From: a virus
Length of the DNA: 41,552 nucleotides
Virus record (IMG/VR): IMGVR_UViG_3300024999_001276
Location: 1 to 41,552 of that record
Reading direction: 5' to 3' (one strand)
Made by a program: the position numbers and the translations under genes. The first letter of the stretch is position 1, and every line of letters begins with the position of its first letter. This document shows positions 10,001 to 16,474 of the stretch, piece by piece. The notes under the pieces are model-generated. The model was given only the letters and a program-made list of their open reading frames with translations. It did not search any database and was not told the DNA's origin.

Positions 10001-10384
10001 AAGGCACCCGGGTATGTTCCCGACCTGCCGGATACTGTGGTTAAGTTGTTGGGCGCACAATATGGAGTAAGTAAAGAGGGTGTTGATGAATTACAGGTTC
10101 CAGCCGATGTCAGGTACATGATGTCGCAGGTTCCTTTTATGGAGAATGTTTCTAAGTCTCTTGACCTGAAAGGTGACAAGAAATTCAACCAATTACTCAC
10201 TTTCTTGATGGGGGCCAAGATTACTCCTTTCGATGCTAAAAAAGCTGAGATGAATGCTCTTTATGATCAAAGGGACGCGTTGAGGGCTGCGTATGACAAA
10301 TATCAGACTCAAGGGTTATTGGAATCTGATGAAGAATTAGCTAAGGCCAAGAAGAAAAAGAAGGGAACGAGTTGGCTAAAATAA
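7070..10384 (+). CDS. giant internal virion / ejection protein
   Basis: This 1104-residue protein starts at GTG behind AAGGGGG. It has Gly/Ala-rich possible membrane-active helices near residues 140-175 (LGFVADVALDPTTYLTLGVG), then long Lys-rich helical stretches. It also carries segments I associate with very large podovirus internal proteins: NPGFHIRNAQSNAFQ, KRTVPFYTWLRKNVPLQ and MYWNANLPIGDLEKLNP. It is the last gene of the late virion operon. Formation of part of the DNA-ejection conduit is inferred from size, position after the transglycosylase and these motifs. No enzyme domain is visible. Confidence 0.72.
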   Translation: MAWLSNSTQSKTKWLKDPGSLLEEDDFSTAQKSMRTEVNNKTSALRSRSLPIPGEGDDRNWLERKLNTPQDTGLLGDVLDVISRGQYASANVAKTLTDGKDDSIGDVASSVYRGLSGEDKTSYGDVLEQSGMERGKLRSALGFVADVALDPTTYLTLGVGTGAKVGGKAAAKGLGKVIPKALGKEAIDRGGVKFMGASLIPGNVIKSGVEKIGLNKAGNLLRDSKPVQVLGKSLVPNFREAGTDKAAWDAFVDTKKGYQNSLSYAQNKAVGDAVEMAKGFTKEERTLATHAIQNPVVYRLAGPKVKELADTARKSFDDSATVEQGLGLLKEPRKNYVPGIYPDKKKPFLQGIISNPGIKASIGSFGKQKKFDTLKDAMDAGLSPETDIAKLSGSRQVVSARATETQKFINEALEKFGTKVDSKNIDKLSDDVGVYLPKGSLSFFSQKVIGGNVDKFTQVGRAKESVKGIDSDISSIQKQLDGIVKSIATGLKDADRSVAPDLLHNKIKALGGIAPSRTGAMVSEYAQSIPKSLKRKNGRPIDEVADELGITARELLDGIASGIPKPKNYMAEAERIAVNDSSYKALSQTLDAIVSGKDDTAEQIAELLKGANKDELIEIPSSMIKDGIGVSKNVPAYALPKQIANELNNFKALQSDEGSKGILGAYDNVLNLWKGYATAVNPGFHIRNAQSNAFQTALNSGKELLNPMNHVRALGVNATDLPFVGKKIADKTIDVGGKEMTLAETKELMKKEGVIGSGWFGADIPGYIEKKLNAGIKGNLSPQLLNPLSQNNALIKAGRTVGTGVENQARAFNFLSELKKTGDVKQAAKTVNKTLFDYGDVTPFEKNVLKRTVPFYTWLRKNVPLQTENLIRTPGKYAATQKALNGVRNLSEPVDEKNIPDYMDNPNWVKTPLEQGGNPMYWNANLPIGDLEKLNPAQIGKTALSSLSPLLKAPLELGFNQNTFFGDKIEKYPGEMKKAPGYVPDLPDTVVKLLGAQYGVSKEGVDELQVPADVRYMMSQVPFMENVSKSLDLKGDKKFNQLLTFLMGAKITPFDAKKAEMNALYDQRDALRAAYDKYQTQGLLESDEELAKAKKKKKGTSWLK

Positions 10385-10385
10385 A

Positions 10386-10412
10386 AGCAAGGAGCATTTT
10401 ACTCCTTGCTTC
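10386..10412. terminator. bidirectional terminator between convergent genes
   Basis: A perfect 10-bp inverted repeat AAGCAAGGAG / CTCCTTGCTT has a 7-base loop. It closes the late operon on the plus strand, and the last codons of the minus-strand gene lie inside it. Confidence 0.8.
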
Positions 10413-10623
10413 TTTCTATGCTATTTTGAGCATTGTCTAAAATAGTTTTTGCATACTCGATTTGCTTTCTATCGGATGAGCTTAATAATTGCCTCGCCTC
10501 GATGATTGAACCACTTAGATTTCCAATATCCTTCAGATATCCTTGGCTAACCTTATATCCTATTACACAGTAAATAATGGTCATTACGACAATTGTGGCA
10601 AAGATTGTTTCTGACTTTTTCAA
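10399..10623 (-). CDS. small single-span membrane protein
   Basis: This 74-residue protein starts at TTG behind GGGAG. It has one membrane segment at residues 7-24 (ETIFATIVVMTIIYCVIG) and a charged helical tail. It is read against the late genes and so is probably a lysogeny-expressed cargo gene. Function is unknown; a superinfection-exclusion or holin-antagonist role would be speculation. Confidence 0.6.
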   Translation of the reverse strand: MKKSETIFATIVVMTIIYCVIGYKVSQGYLKDIGNLSGSIIEARQLLSSSDRKQIEYAKTILDNAQNSIERSKE

Positions 10624-10684
10624 TTAATATCTCCCTCATTTATTTTACAACATTTTATCACTAGCGTATCTTAATGCAATAGTA

Positions 10685-10712
10685 AAAGAGCAGGATAATT
10701 ATCCTGCTCTTT
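10685..10712 (-). terminator. terminator of the secreted Ig-like gene
   Basis: A perfect long inverted repeat AAAGAGCAGGATAA / TTATCCTGCTCTTT is followed on the minus strand by a short T run. It lies just after the stop of the minus-strand gene. Confidence 0.85.
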
Positions 10713-10716
10713 CTCA

Positions 10717-11346
10717 TTATCTAGTCAAACTCAATGCCTGTAGCTGCGCTATAGCCTCATCATCCTTCATTGATCCATGCATAACCTGCGTTGCGATACT
10801 GTTGTACTGTTTTGCTTTTATTGTTAATCCCGATCCCTGCATAATCATTCCCTGGACTATTCCCCTAAAAGTAGAGTTTGGTTCATACCTCATTTTGTGA
10901 ATTTGTAGTTCGATAATCAGATTAGTTATCCTACCATTGATGGTTAACATATATCCCGGAGGAGCCACAATCTCTTGCGCCCTCATAGCCTCAATTTGCA
11001 ACTGCTCTGCTGTGGGATCTTTCACCGTTACCTTACATGTAGCCTTCTTTCCTCCATCAACACTAGTCGCCGTGATAACTGCTTTACCGGGGCTTATCGC
11101 TGTTACCATTCCCCTCTCTCCTACGGTAGCAACTGATGGCTTGCTAGATTTCCATACTAGACTCCGATTTGTTGCCGTGTGCGGAGTTACATTATACTCT
11201 AAGTAATACGTTAATCCTGTTGTTGATTTTAAGCTTTTTTGCACTATTGTTACCCTTGATACCCTCGTTGAGCTTTTAGCTATAACAGGCAACGCAAACA
11301 CCAACACCATCATCATAGCCAAAACAATCGCTGTGATTCTTTTCAT
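10717..11346 (-). CDS. secreted protein with one bacterial Ig-like (BIG2) domain
   Basis: The 209-residue protein has a clear signal peptide (MKRITAIVLAMMMVLVFALP, cut expected near VIAKS). A BIG2 fold at about 30-110 is recognisable from VSRVTIVQKS, LVWKSSKPSVATV, GMVTAISPGKAVITA and CKVTV. The C-terminal 90 residues are helical and unrecognised. BIG2 domains act in cell-surface adhesion or display. It has its own strong SD (AGAGGAGG) and terminator and is opposite to the late genes, which suggests a lysogenic-conversion (moron) gene that alters the host surface. It is not needed for the virion as far as I can see. Confidence 0.8.
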   Translation of the reverse strand: MKRITAIVLAMMMVLVFALPVIAKSSTRVSRVTIVQKSLKSTTGLTYYLEYNVTPHTATNRSLVWKSSKPSVATVGERGMVTAISPGKAVITATSVDGGKKATCKVTVKDPTAEQLQIEAMRAQEIVAPPGYMLTINGRITNLIIELQIHKMRYEPNSTFRGIVQGMIMQGSGLTIKAKQYNSIATQVMHGSMKDDEAIAQLQALSLTR

Positions 11347-11448
11347 CTCATACCTCCTCTAAATTTTCCCATAATCATACCATTTGTCTCTTGCGAAATT
11401 TACTGTAATTTGTTGCAAAATAATAAAATCACTTTACAACAATTGTCT

Positions 11449-11476
11449 TTGCGTAAATTGGCATTCGTGGTACACT
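11449..11476 (+). promoter_or_regulatory. promoter of the lysis-cassette leader RNA
   Basis: TTGCGT, a 16-base spacer and TACACT place transcription start near 11483, exactly where the folded leader begins. Confidence 0.6.
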
Positions 11477-11482
11477 ATTAAG

Positions 11483-11630
11483 ACTAGGTGGATAGGCAAG
11501 GCGTAAGCTACTTTGCGACAAGGCCGTTTGTCCCGGCCTCCCCTAGTGTATCTTGGACAACCCGGGGGCAAACGGGGTGCAGATATCGCACCTAAGAAGA
11601 ACATCGAGAAATCGGTGTTCTTTTCCTTTT
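11483..11630 (+). ncRNA. structured leader RNA with pseudoknot and terminator (riboswitch/attenuator candidate)
   Basis: A closing stem ACTAGG 11483-11488 / CCTAGT 11542-11547 encloses two hairpins. One is GCAAGG/CTTTGC (11496-11516), the other AGGCCG/CGGCCT (11521-11539). The loop of the second (TTGTCC, 11528-11533) is complementary to GGACAA at 11555-11560, making a pseudoknot. Two further hairpins follow (CCCG/CGGG from 11561, GGTGC/GCACC to 11592), and then an intrinsic terminator at 11597-11630 just before the first lysis gene. I do not recognise it as a known riboswitch class: the conserved cores of c-di-GMP-I and -II, cobalamin, THF and fluoride RNAs are not seen. Gating of the lysis operon is inferred. 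Confidence 0.65.
11597..11630 (+). terminator. terminator at the end of the leader RNA
   Basis: The stem AAGAACA/TGTTCTT is extended by a T-G pair and CGA/TCG and capped by a GAAA tetraloop. It is followed by TTTTCCTTTT and lies 5-20 bases before the SD of the first lysis gene. Confidence 0.85.
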
Positions 11631-11650
11631 CTATTAGGAGGTGCATCACA

Positions 11651-11962
11651 CTGAGAAAAAACATAATCATATTTGTTCTGATAATATCGCTATTTACCTC
11701 CCTCTTTCTACTTATCCACAGTAGAGATTCCCCCACAAACATGAATATAAATACCATTACCATTGGAAGTAGCCAAGACTACAGGATTGACATAAACCAC
11801 GCGTCACGAGAGGCCCTAGAATCGCTTCCAGGCATAGGGAGTGTACTTGCCGATAGAATCATCAAGGGACGTCCTTTTGATGATGTCTGGGAGCTTAATA
11901 GGATAAAGGGGATTGGGCAAAAAACAATAGAGGGATTAGAAGGGAAGATTGATGCGAATTGA
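11651..11962 (+). CDS. membrane-anchored helix-hairpin-helix protein, ComEA-like
   Basis: From the CTG at 11651 the protein is 103 residues. It has an N-terminal membrane anchor (about residues 5-22) and a C-terminal ComEA-type HhH domain: IDINHASREALESLPGIG, then ADRIIKGRPF and LNRIKGIGQKTIEGL. HhH domains of this kind bind DNA backbone non-specifically; ComEA holds transforming DNA outside the membrane. CTG is chosen because a perfect AGGAGG lies nine bases upstream and no ATG, GTG or TTG is suitably placed. Using the TTG at 11513 would mean translating the structured leader. Its stop overlaps the holin start (TTGA). An HhH DNA binder at the head of a lysis cassette is unusual. Confidence 0.75.
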   Translation: MRKNIIIFVLIISLFTSLFLLIHSRDSPTNMNINTITIGSSQDYRIDINHASREALESLPGIGSVLADRIIKGRPFDDVWELNRIKGIGQKTIEGLEGKIDAN

Positions 11963-12231
11963 GTCCTGAAGTGATTGCTCAAATGATTTTAAGTATTGGA
12001 GTAGTGCCGACTTTGTTAGTCTTCCTGGTTTACAGCGACCGAAAAGAGCGCAAAGACGAGAGAGAGAAGTCGCAGAACAGAGAGGTCAAGCTCATGGAAC
12101 ACATTGGAAAGTCTGATGAAAATATGAACAAGTTCGCCTCAAGCTTGGAGAAGATAGGCGATACTATGAATTCTCTTGACAAGTCCATGGGGTATCTACA
12201 GCGTGATGTTGAGGAGTTGAAGGCCAAATGA
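11959..12231 (+). CDS. BhlA/UviB-like holin
   Basis: The 90-residue protein starts at TTG overlapping the previous stop. One N-terminal membrane segment (about residues 8-25) is followed by a very charged Arg/Lys/Glu stretch and a coiled-coil tail with heptads (KIGDTMNSLDKSMGYLQRDV). This is the layout of the BhlA/UviB holin-like family, which forms membrane lesions letting the endolysin out. It overlaps the amidase start by four bases (ATGA), which supports the lysis role. Confidence 0.75.
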   Translation: MSPEVIAQMILSIGVVPTLLVFLVYSDRKERKDEREKSQNREVKLMEHIGKSDENMNKFASSLEKIGDTMNSLDKSMGYLQRDVEELKAK

Positions 12232-12899
12232 AGATATTCATAGACCCCGGACATGGTGGACGCGATCCAGGTGCTAATGTAAAAATCAAAGAATCACAAT
12301 ACGCCTTAATCTATGCCCTCGAACTAGGTCGCACACTTAAGGAATTAGGCTTTGATATAGCATATTCCAGAACAACGGATTCAGACGTTTCCTTGCCCGA
12401 ACGATGCCGGATGGCTAACTCGTGGGGTGCTGATTACTTTATCTCTGTCCATTTCAATAGCGGAGGTGGAGTCGGCATTGAAACATTTGCATTTTCAGCC
12501 GGAGGACAAGGGGAAAAGCTTGCTAATTTTGTTCAAGGGGAATTGATAAACTTTACTAGTTCCCCCGACCGCGGCCGTAAGTTCGCTAACTTTCAAGTTC
12601 TCCGCGATACCTCAATGCCAGCTATCTTAATCGAAGGCGGCTTTGTGGATAGCGATATAGACTCGCAAAGGATACCGACAGATGAATATAAGCACAAGTA
12701 CATCCAAGGGGCTACAAAGGGCATCTGTGGGGCTACAGGGGTAATGTGGAAAGATCCATATGCTGTGGTTTCCTCAGTTCAACCAACGGGAGATAAAGAC
12801 GTTTATCTCAGTGTCCGGGTATTGGAATCTAAGTCTGAGGAAGTCGCTAAACAAATTATTGCGATGGGGTATGCTTGCAAACCCTTGCCATTAGCCTGA
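12228..12899 (+). CDS. N-acetylmuramoyl-L-alanine amidase (endolysin)
   Basis: The 223-residue Amidase_3 enzyme cleaves the amide between MurNAc and L-Ala in peptidoglycan. The zinc-ligand motif is at DPGHGGRDPGA (residues 6-16). A second metal His sits in ISVHFNSGG (near 75), and the catalytic Glu in ILIEGGFVD (near 136). The last 35 residues (VYLSVRVLESKSEEVAKQII) resemble a short SPOR-like wall-binding module. There is no signal peptide, consistent with holin-dependent export. It starts inside the holin stop (ATGA). Confidence 0.93.
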   Translation: MKIFIDPGHGGRDPGANVKIKESQYALIYALELGRTLKELGFDIAYSRTTDSDVSLPERCRMANSWGADYFISVHFNSGGGVGIETFAFSAGGQGEKLANFVQGELINFTSSPDRGRKFANFQVLRDTSMPAILIEGGFVDSDIDSQRIPTDEYKHKYIQGATKGICGATGVMWKDPYAVVSSVQPTGDKDVYLSVRVLESKSEEVAKQIIAMGYACKPLPLA

Positions 12900-12905
12900 T
12901 TGAGG

Positions 12906-12935
12906 TATGCTACCGACATTGATGTCGGTAGCATA
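12906..12935. repeat. perfect 14-bp inverted repeat between amidase and second holin
   Basis: TATGCTACCGACAT and its exact complement are separated by two bases. No T run follows, so it is not a usual terminator. It may be an RNA-stabilising or processing hairpin, or a dyad operator, between the two lysis genes. Confidence 0.8.
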
Positions 12936-12952
12936 AGAAAGGATTGATTCAT

Positions 12953-13132
12953 ATGTTGGAGAAATTTCGCAAACCGACTCTTGTTGTAGCTATTTTGGGG
13001 GCTATTAAGCTGGTTCTAGATGTATCTGGTATTCCGGTTCTCACTGATGATAATATTAATGCTATTGCTAATGGAGTTGCTGCGGTTGCTACTATCGTTG
13101 GGATTCTAATTAATAGGGATGCGGTGCAGTAG
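12953..13132 (+). CDS. phi-LC3-like small holin
   Basis: This 59-residue protein has two hydrophobic segments (about 8-25 and 37-53) with the TDDNINAIANGVAAVATIVG signature typical of phi-LC3/SPP1-type holins. The ATG at 12953 is chosen because AAAGGA is nine bases upstream; the TTG at 12944 sits directly on that SD. It would work with, or time, the BhlA-like holin. Two holin-type genes flank the amidase. Confidence 0.75.
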   Translation: MLEKFRKPTLVVAILGAIKLVLDVSGIPVLTDDNINAIANGVAAVATIVGILINRDAVQ

Positions 13133-13168
13133 AATAGCAATTTGTATAATTTTCATAATCTGCAATTT

Positions 13169-13199
13169 CCCCTGCCGTAATGGTGGGGGTTATTTTATT
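13169..13199 (+). terminator. terminator of the lysis operon
   Basis: CCCCTGCC / GGTGGGGG (eight pairs including two G-T) is followed by TTATTTTATT. Confidence 0.75.
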
Positions 13200-13222
13200 G
13201 CCCAAATATAGAAAGGAATAGC

Positions 13223-13251
13223 TTGTAATGTACACTAATATGGAATACAAT
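13223..13251 (+). promoter_or_regulatory. sigma-A-type promoter of the RHH/Rep operon
   Basis: TTGTAA, a 17-base spacer and TACAAT lie 18 bases before the start codon of the RHH gene. Confidence 0.75.
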
Positions 13252-13268
13252 GTAATAGAGGTGAAATA

Positions 13269-13397
13269 GTGAAAAAGATTAATCTTTACGTCACAGAGGC
13301 GCAAGACAAATGGCTAGAGGAGCAAGCTAAGAAAATGGAACTAGGCAAGTCTGAACTAATTAGGAGGATTATGGATAAGGAGATGAAAAAGAAGTGA
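13269..13397 (+). CDS. ribbon-helix-helix regulator, 42 aa
   Basis: The GTG start sits six bases after GAGGTG. The protein KKINLYVTEAQDKWLEEQ...LGKSELIRRIM has the RHH pattern: a beta strand, helix A, a turn and helix B. Such proteins bind DNA as dimers. It is first in the operon with the primase/Rep gene, eight bases upstream of it, which suggests a CopG-like copy-number or autoregulatory role (inferred). Confidence 0.75.
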   Translation: MKKINLYVTEAQDKWLEEQAKKMELGKSELIRRIMDKEMKKK

Positions 13398-13404
13398 GTG
13401 AACC

Positions 13405-14715
13405 ATGCCGTTAGCTCAAAGGCAAACAGATATTGAAGCTTTCCATAAGCATCTATTTGACGATACTACGGATGGTTTCATATCATTCTTATCCATAAAG
13501 ATCAAACGTGGGGAAAAGATGGCCAAAACCTATACGACCGATATGGAACGCCTAAGGCTTGATATGGAGGATACTGACGGTCGTGAGGACACTTATGTTA
13601 GCCCAAATACATATTGGGTTCGCAAACGCTCTGTAAGCAATATAAGGCAGTACAGGAGCTTGTTTATTGACTTAGACATAGAAAAGTATGGCAAGCACAC
13701 CAAAGACGACACAATGGCTATTATATGGGACATGGTAGCAAAGAAGCTTATTCCTAAACCTAGTATGATTGTGGATAGTGGTAGGGGATTCCATCTTTAC
13801 TTCCGAATCAAAAACGCACCAAAACAAGCACTTCAAACATTCCAAGAGCTAGAAGATTATCTATATCATCAGTTAGTAGACTTAGGCGCAGACTATAGCG
13901 CGACAGACAGCGCGAGGGTACTTAGATTACCGGGTACTATAAACAGCCGTAATAATGCAACATGTAAGATACTACACATCGACAATGATATTTACTATTC
14001 AATGGTTGATCTTAGGGACGAATACCTCAACTATGAAAAGAAAAGGCAAGATAGAATTGCCAAGTCAAAAGATTATAAACCTAGAAAAGCTTGCGTAGTT
14101 AAGAGCCTGTTTAACTCATATAGTCTTCACATGAACAGAGCAGAGGATATCGAAAAACTATGCAAGTTAAGGAATTATGACGTTGAAGGTTCGAGAAACT
14201 TTATCCTCCATTGTTTTAGTTATTGGAATGGAATTTATATCAGAGATACAGAACAACTCTTAATGGACGTTATGGAGTTCAATGGGAAATTTAAGAAACC
14301 ATTGCTCGACGGTGAGGTTAAGGGAATCTGTAAATCAGTCAGTAAGGCAGTAAAGAAGTTCATCGACTACGAGCAGGGCAGAAATAGTGGATTAATTAAA
14401 AGAGTCACTAAAGGCATGAAGGATAAGCCGGGTTACTGGTACACGAATGAGTTCCTAATTAATAGGCTAACAATTACAGAAGCAGAACAAGTAAAACTCA
14501 AAACAATAATAGGAACTCATGAAAAGTATCGAAGAAGAAACGTTGCGAGATTAGCTGGTCGAAAGAATGAGAACGGTTTAACTCCAAGGCAACAGGCAAA
14601 GCAAGATCAAGCTATGTCAATTAAAGAACTTAGCGCAAATGGTTTGACGCAAAATGAGATTGCCAAAAGACTGAAAATTAATCAAGGAACTGTTTCTAGA
14701 AATCTAACTAATTAA
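13405..14715 (+). CDS. AEP-type primase / plasmid-phage replication protein
   Basis: The 436-residue protein resembles archaeo-eukaryotic-primase replication proteins of Gram-positive plasmids. It has a catalytic acidic motif LFIDLDIEKYG (near residue 90), the conserved nucleotide-binding motif MIVDSGRGFHLYF (near 122-135) and SARVLRLPGTINSRN (about 170-184). A PriCT-like helical domain follows near 240-320. The C-terminus carries a helix-turn-helix (LSANGLTQNEIAKRLKINQG) that may recognise the origin. It would prime or initiate replication. The SD is weak. A long hairpin follows immediately. Confidence 0.75.
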   Translation: MPLAQRQTDIEAFHKHLFDDTTDGFISFLSIKIKRGEKMAKTYTTDMERLRLDMEDTDGREDTYVSPNTYWVRKRSVSNIRQYRSLFIDLDIEKYGKHTKDDTMAIIWDMVAKKLIPKPSMIVDSGRGFHLYFRIKNAPKQALQTFQELEDYLYHQLVDLGADYSATDSARVLRLPGTINSRNNATCKILHIDNDIYYSMVDLRDEYLNYEKKRQDRIAKSKDYKPRKACVVKSLFNSYSLHMNRAEDIEKLCKLRNYDVEGSRNFILHCFSYWNGIYIRDTEQLLMDVMEFNGKFKKPLLDGEVKGICKSVSKAVKKFIDYEQGRNSGLIKRVTKGMKDKPGYWYTNEFLINRLTITEAEQVKLKTIIGTHEKYRRRNVARLAGRKNENGLTPRQQAKQDQAMSIKELSANGLTQNEIAKRLKINQGTVSRNLTN

Positions 14716-14732
14716 AGTATGCACGAAATAGA

Positions 14733-14784
14733 CCTTAATACAGTGTGTGAACCCCCGTTGGTATCCCCACACACTGTATTAAGG
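14733..14784. repeat. 17-bp perfect inverted repeat after the primase/Rep gene
   Basis: CCTTAATACAGTGTGTG and its exact complement flank an 18-base loop containing CCCCCGTTGG. No T run follows, so it is not a standard terminator. A hairpin of this length next to a primase gene could be a single-strand priming site or a Rep recognition site (inferred), or protect the mRNA end. Confidence 0.85.
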
Positions 14785-14815
14785 CAAACATTCTTAAATA
14801 AACGGAGGAATTACA

Positions 14816-15352
14816 ATGACCAAGAAAGCAGTCGTCAAACATAGGAAAGCAAGTCAAGGGCATCTATTCAAAAATATAAAATGCGCCACGGGTGAAGTTG
14901 CTGAAACCTACACTGATTATCTGAAAACTAAACATTGGAAGGGATTGCGACAAGAGGTAGCGGAAAGAGATAATTACACATGTCAAAGATGTAAAGGAAC
15001 ATTTAATGTAGGGTTTTCTATCCACCATAATACCTATAAATATTTAGGTGATGAAAGATTAAAGGACCTGACCTTCTACTGTGCTAAATGTCATTCAGTT
15101 ATTCATAATGATAGGAAAAATACACATGACTTCAATAGAGCGCATAGCGCACGAATTACTCAAAAGATGTCCAAGATGAATGAGGAACAAATAGAAAAGG
15201 TGTTTGAGTTTATGGATAGCCTGATTGCCAAACCAGTTAAGCCAGTAAAGATACAATTGACTTGCCGAACTTGTGAAAAGGAAAACCTTCTTGATTGTCA
15301 AAAATGCCTAAACGGGAAGAACTTGCCTTTTCATACTAGCAGGGCTAAATAG
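14816..15352 (+). CDS. HNH endonuclease
   Basis: The 178-residue protein has a compact HNH domain at about 40-105: W..LR.EVAERDNYTCQRC, then FSIHHNTY, then YCAKCHSVIHN. Two CxxC pairs bind structural zinc and the His-His plus CHxxIH carry the metal-dependent nuclease. A second zinc ribbon (CRTCEKENLLDCQKC) lies near the C-terminus. It is probably a phage packaging-type or free-standing endonuclease. SD CGGAGGAA is good. Confidence 0.85.
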   Translation: MTKKAVVKHRKASQGHLFKNIKCATGEVAETYTDYLKTKHWKGLRQEVAERDNYTCQRCKGTFNVGFSIHHNTYKYLGDERLKDLTFYCAKCHSVIHNDRKNTHDFNRAHSARITQKMSKMNEEQIEKVFEFMDSLIAKPVKPVKIQLTCRTCEKENLLDCQKCLNGKNLPFHTSRAK

Positions 15353-15387
15353 GCAGAAACATTGACCCTGCTTTCTCTTTTTTGCCC

Positions 15388-15416
15388 TAGACATGGTACT
15401 TGCGGGGGTATATAAT
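15388..15416 (+). promoter_or_regulatory. strong sigma-A-type promoter before yopX
   Basis: TAGACA, exactly 17 bases and a perfect TATAAT lie 37 bases upstream of the YopX-family start codon. Confidence 0.8.
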
Positions 15417-15452
15417 GGTACTAGATGTATATTAGATTGGAGGAATTAAAAA

Positions 15453-15929
15453 ATGCGAGAGTATAAGTTTAGGGGTAAGCGCATTGACAATGGCGACTGG
15501 GTTTATGGATGTTTGTATTATTTCAACTACGAGAGTAATCCGAATAATCCAGTAAGATGCTTCATAGCACCTATTAATCAAGTTGCTTATGCGAATGGTG
15601 AAGTGGTCGAAGAGTGGGAGGTTACCCCTGAATCAGTCGGAGAATTCACGGGACTTAGGGATAAAAACGATAAAGAAATATATGAAGATGATATCTTGGA
15701 TATCACATCAGAACTCTTAACTAATTTTGGGAATACTAGAACTGGGCAATACGACACAACGTATAAGCTTGTTAAGTGGTTTGATGATGAGTGGGGATGC
15801 AAAGTTTTGAAAAGCAAAAGTATTGTGGTTGGAAGTAGGCAAAAAGGTCTGATTGTACCAGCCAAATGGGGAGTTGTTATTGATAACATCCATGGCAACA
15901 CTTTCTCTTGGAGGCTAAATAATGTCTGA
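15453..15929 (+). CDS. yopX: YopX family protein
   Basis: The 158-residue protein matches the YopX phage family end to end: REYKFRGKRIDNGDWVYG at the start, SVGEFTGLRDKNDKEIYEDD in the middle, and a C-terminal WGVVIDN...W segment. The family forms oligomeric shells of unknown function in SPbeta-like and many other Firmicute phages. It starts the run of small genes behind the promoter above and overlaps the next gene by eight bases. Confidence 0.9.
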   Translation: MREYKFRGKRIDNGDWVYGCLYYFNYESNPNNPVRCFIAPINQVAYANGEVVEEWEVTPESVGEFTGLRDKNDKEIYEDDILDITSELLTNFGNTRTGQYDTTYKLVKWFDDEWGCKVLKSKSIVVGSRQKGLIVPAKWGVVIDNIHGNTFSWRLNNV

Positions 15930-16095
15930 CAACAAGGAAAAAGCAAACAAGCCACACGTCAAGGTATATTTTGAAACAAAAGAAGAAGTTGAAGAAGTAA
16001 AAGCACTAGCTAAAACTCAAGGCCTTTCGGCCAGTGCGTGGTTTAGAAGTTGGGCGAAGGGGCAGTTGGGGAAGGGGGGAAGATTAAATAAATGA
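15922..16095 (+). CDS. small RHH-like protein, 57 aa
   Basis: MSDNKEKANKPHVKVYFETK begins the protein, and LAKTQGLSASAWFRSWAKGQ gives the second helix of a ribbon-helix-helix fold. SD TTGGAGG is good. The stop overlaps the next ATG (ATGA). A decayed second copy of its C-terminus lies at 16410-16472. Probably a DNA-binding regulator. Confidence 0.65.
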   Translation: MSDNKEKANKPHVKVYFETKEEVEEVKALAKTQGLSASAWFRSWAKGQLGKGGRLNK

Positions 16096-16409
16096 GTAAG
16101 CAATTAGAAATAGGAATATTCTGCACTGAACCTACTGAACCATTTATTTATTGGGTAAACGGGGAAGTCACGATTGAAACGCTAAGGCAAATTGAAGATA
16201 GCCTTATAGAAATATTGGGAGAGCAAATTACAGAAGCTGGTCAGTCTAGCTATAATCTAAGGGTTAAGGCAATATATGTACCATCTGAACAGCAATACGG
16301 TACTGGATACGGTGACGTTCTTACAATTCCCAGCTACTTTGATCTAGAAGTTATTGAAAAAATACCATTTGATATACCGGAGGAAGCAGAACCTTGGCGA
16401 TATATGTGA
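16092..16409 (+). CDS. hypothetical protein, 105 aa
   Basis: Acidic alpha/beta protein with no motif I recognise. It is coupled to the RHH gene by ATGA overlap. Its C-terminus is Pro/Glu rich. It is a plausible effector or partner of the small RHH protein, but nothing in the sequence proves this. Confidence 0.55.
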   Translation: MSKQLEIGIFCTEPTEPFIYWVNGEVTIETLRQIEDSLIEILGEQITEAGQSSYNLRVKAIYVPSEQQYGTGYGDVLTIPSYFDLEVIEKIPFDIPEEAEPWRYM

Positions 16410-16472
16410 GCTAGTACATGGTTTAGGATTTGGGCTATTCGAGAGATTAGGAAGAAGAAGGGCGGAAAATAA
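16410..16472 (+). pseudogene. remnant of a duplicated RHH C-terminus
   Basis: In frame after the preceding stop, the bases encode ASTWFRIWAIREIRKKKGGK and a stop. This closely matches SASAWFRSWAKGQLGKGGRLNK of the RHH gene at 15922. No start or first half remains. It probably marks a tandem duplication of the RHH-hypothetical pair followed by deletion. Confidence 0.6.
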
Positions 16473-16474
16473 AG

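Noticed and set aside
11483-11600. c-di-GMP riboswitch before the lysis genes
   Set aside because: Considered because it is known in clostridial phages, but the GEMM-type and class II conserved cores are absent.
11513-11650. N-terminal extension of the HhH protein from TTG 11513
   Set aside because: It lies entirely in the structured leader and its terminator, has no SD, and places a basic unrelated sequence before a clear membrane anchor.
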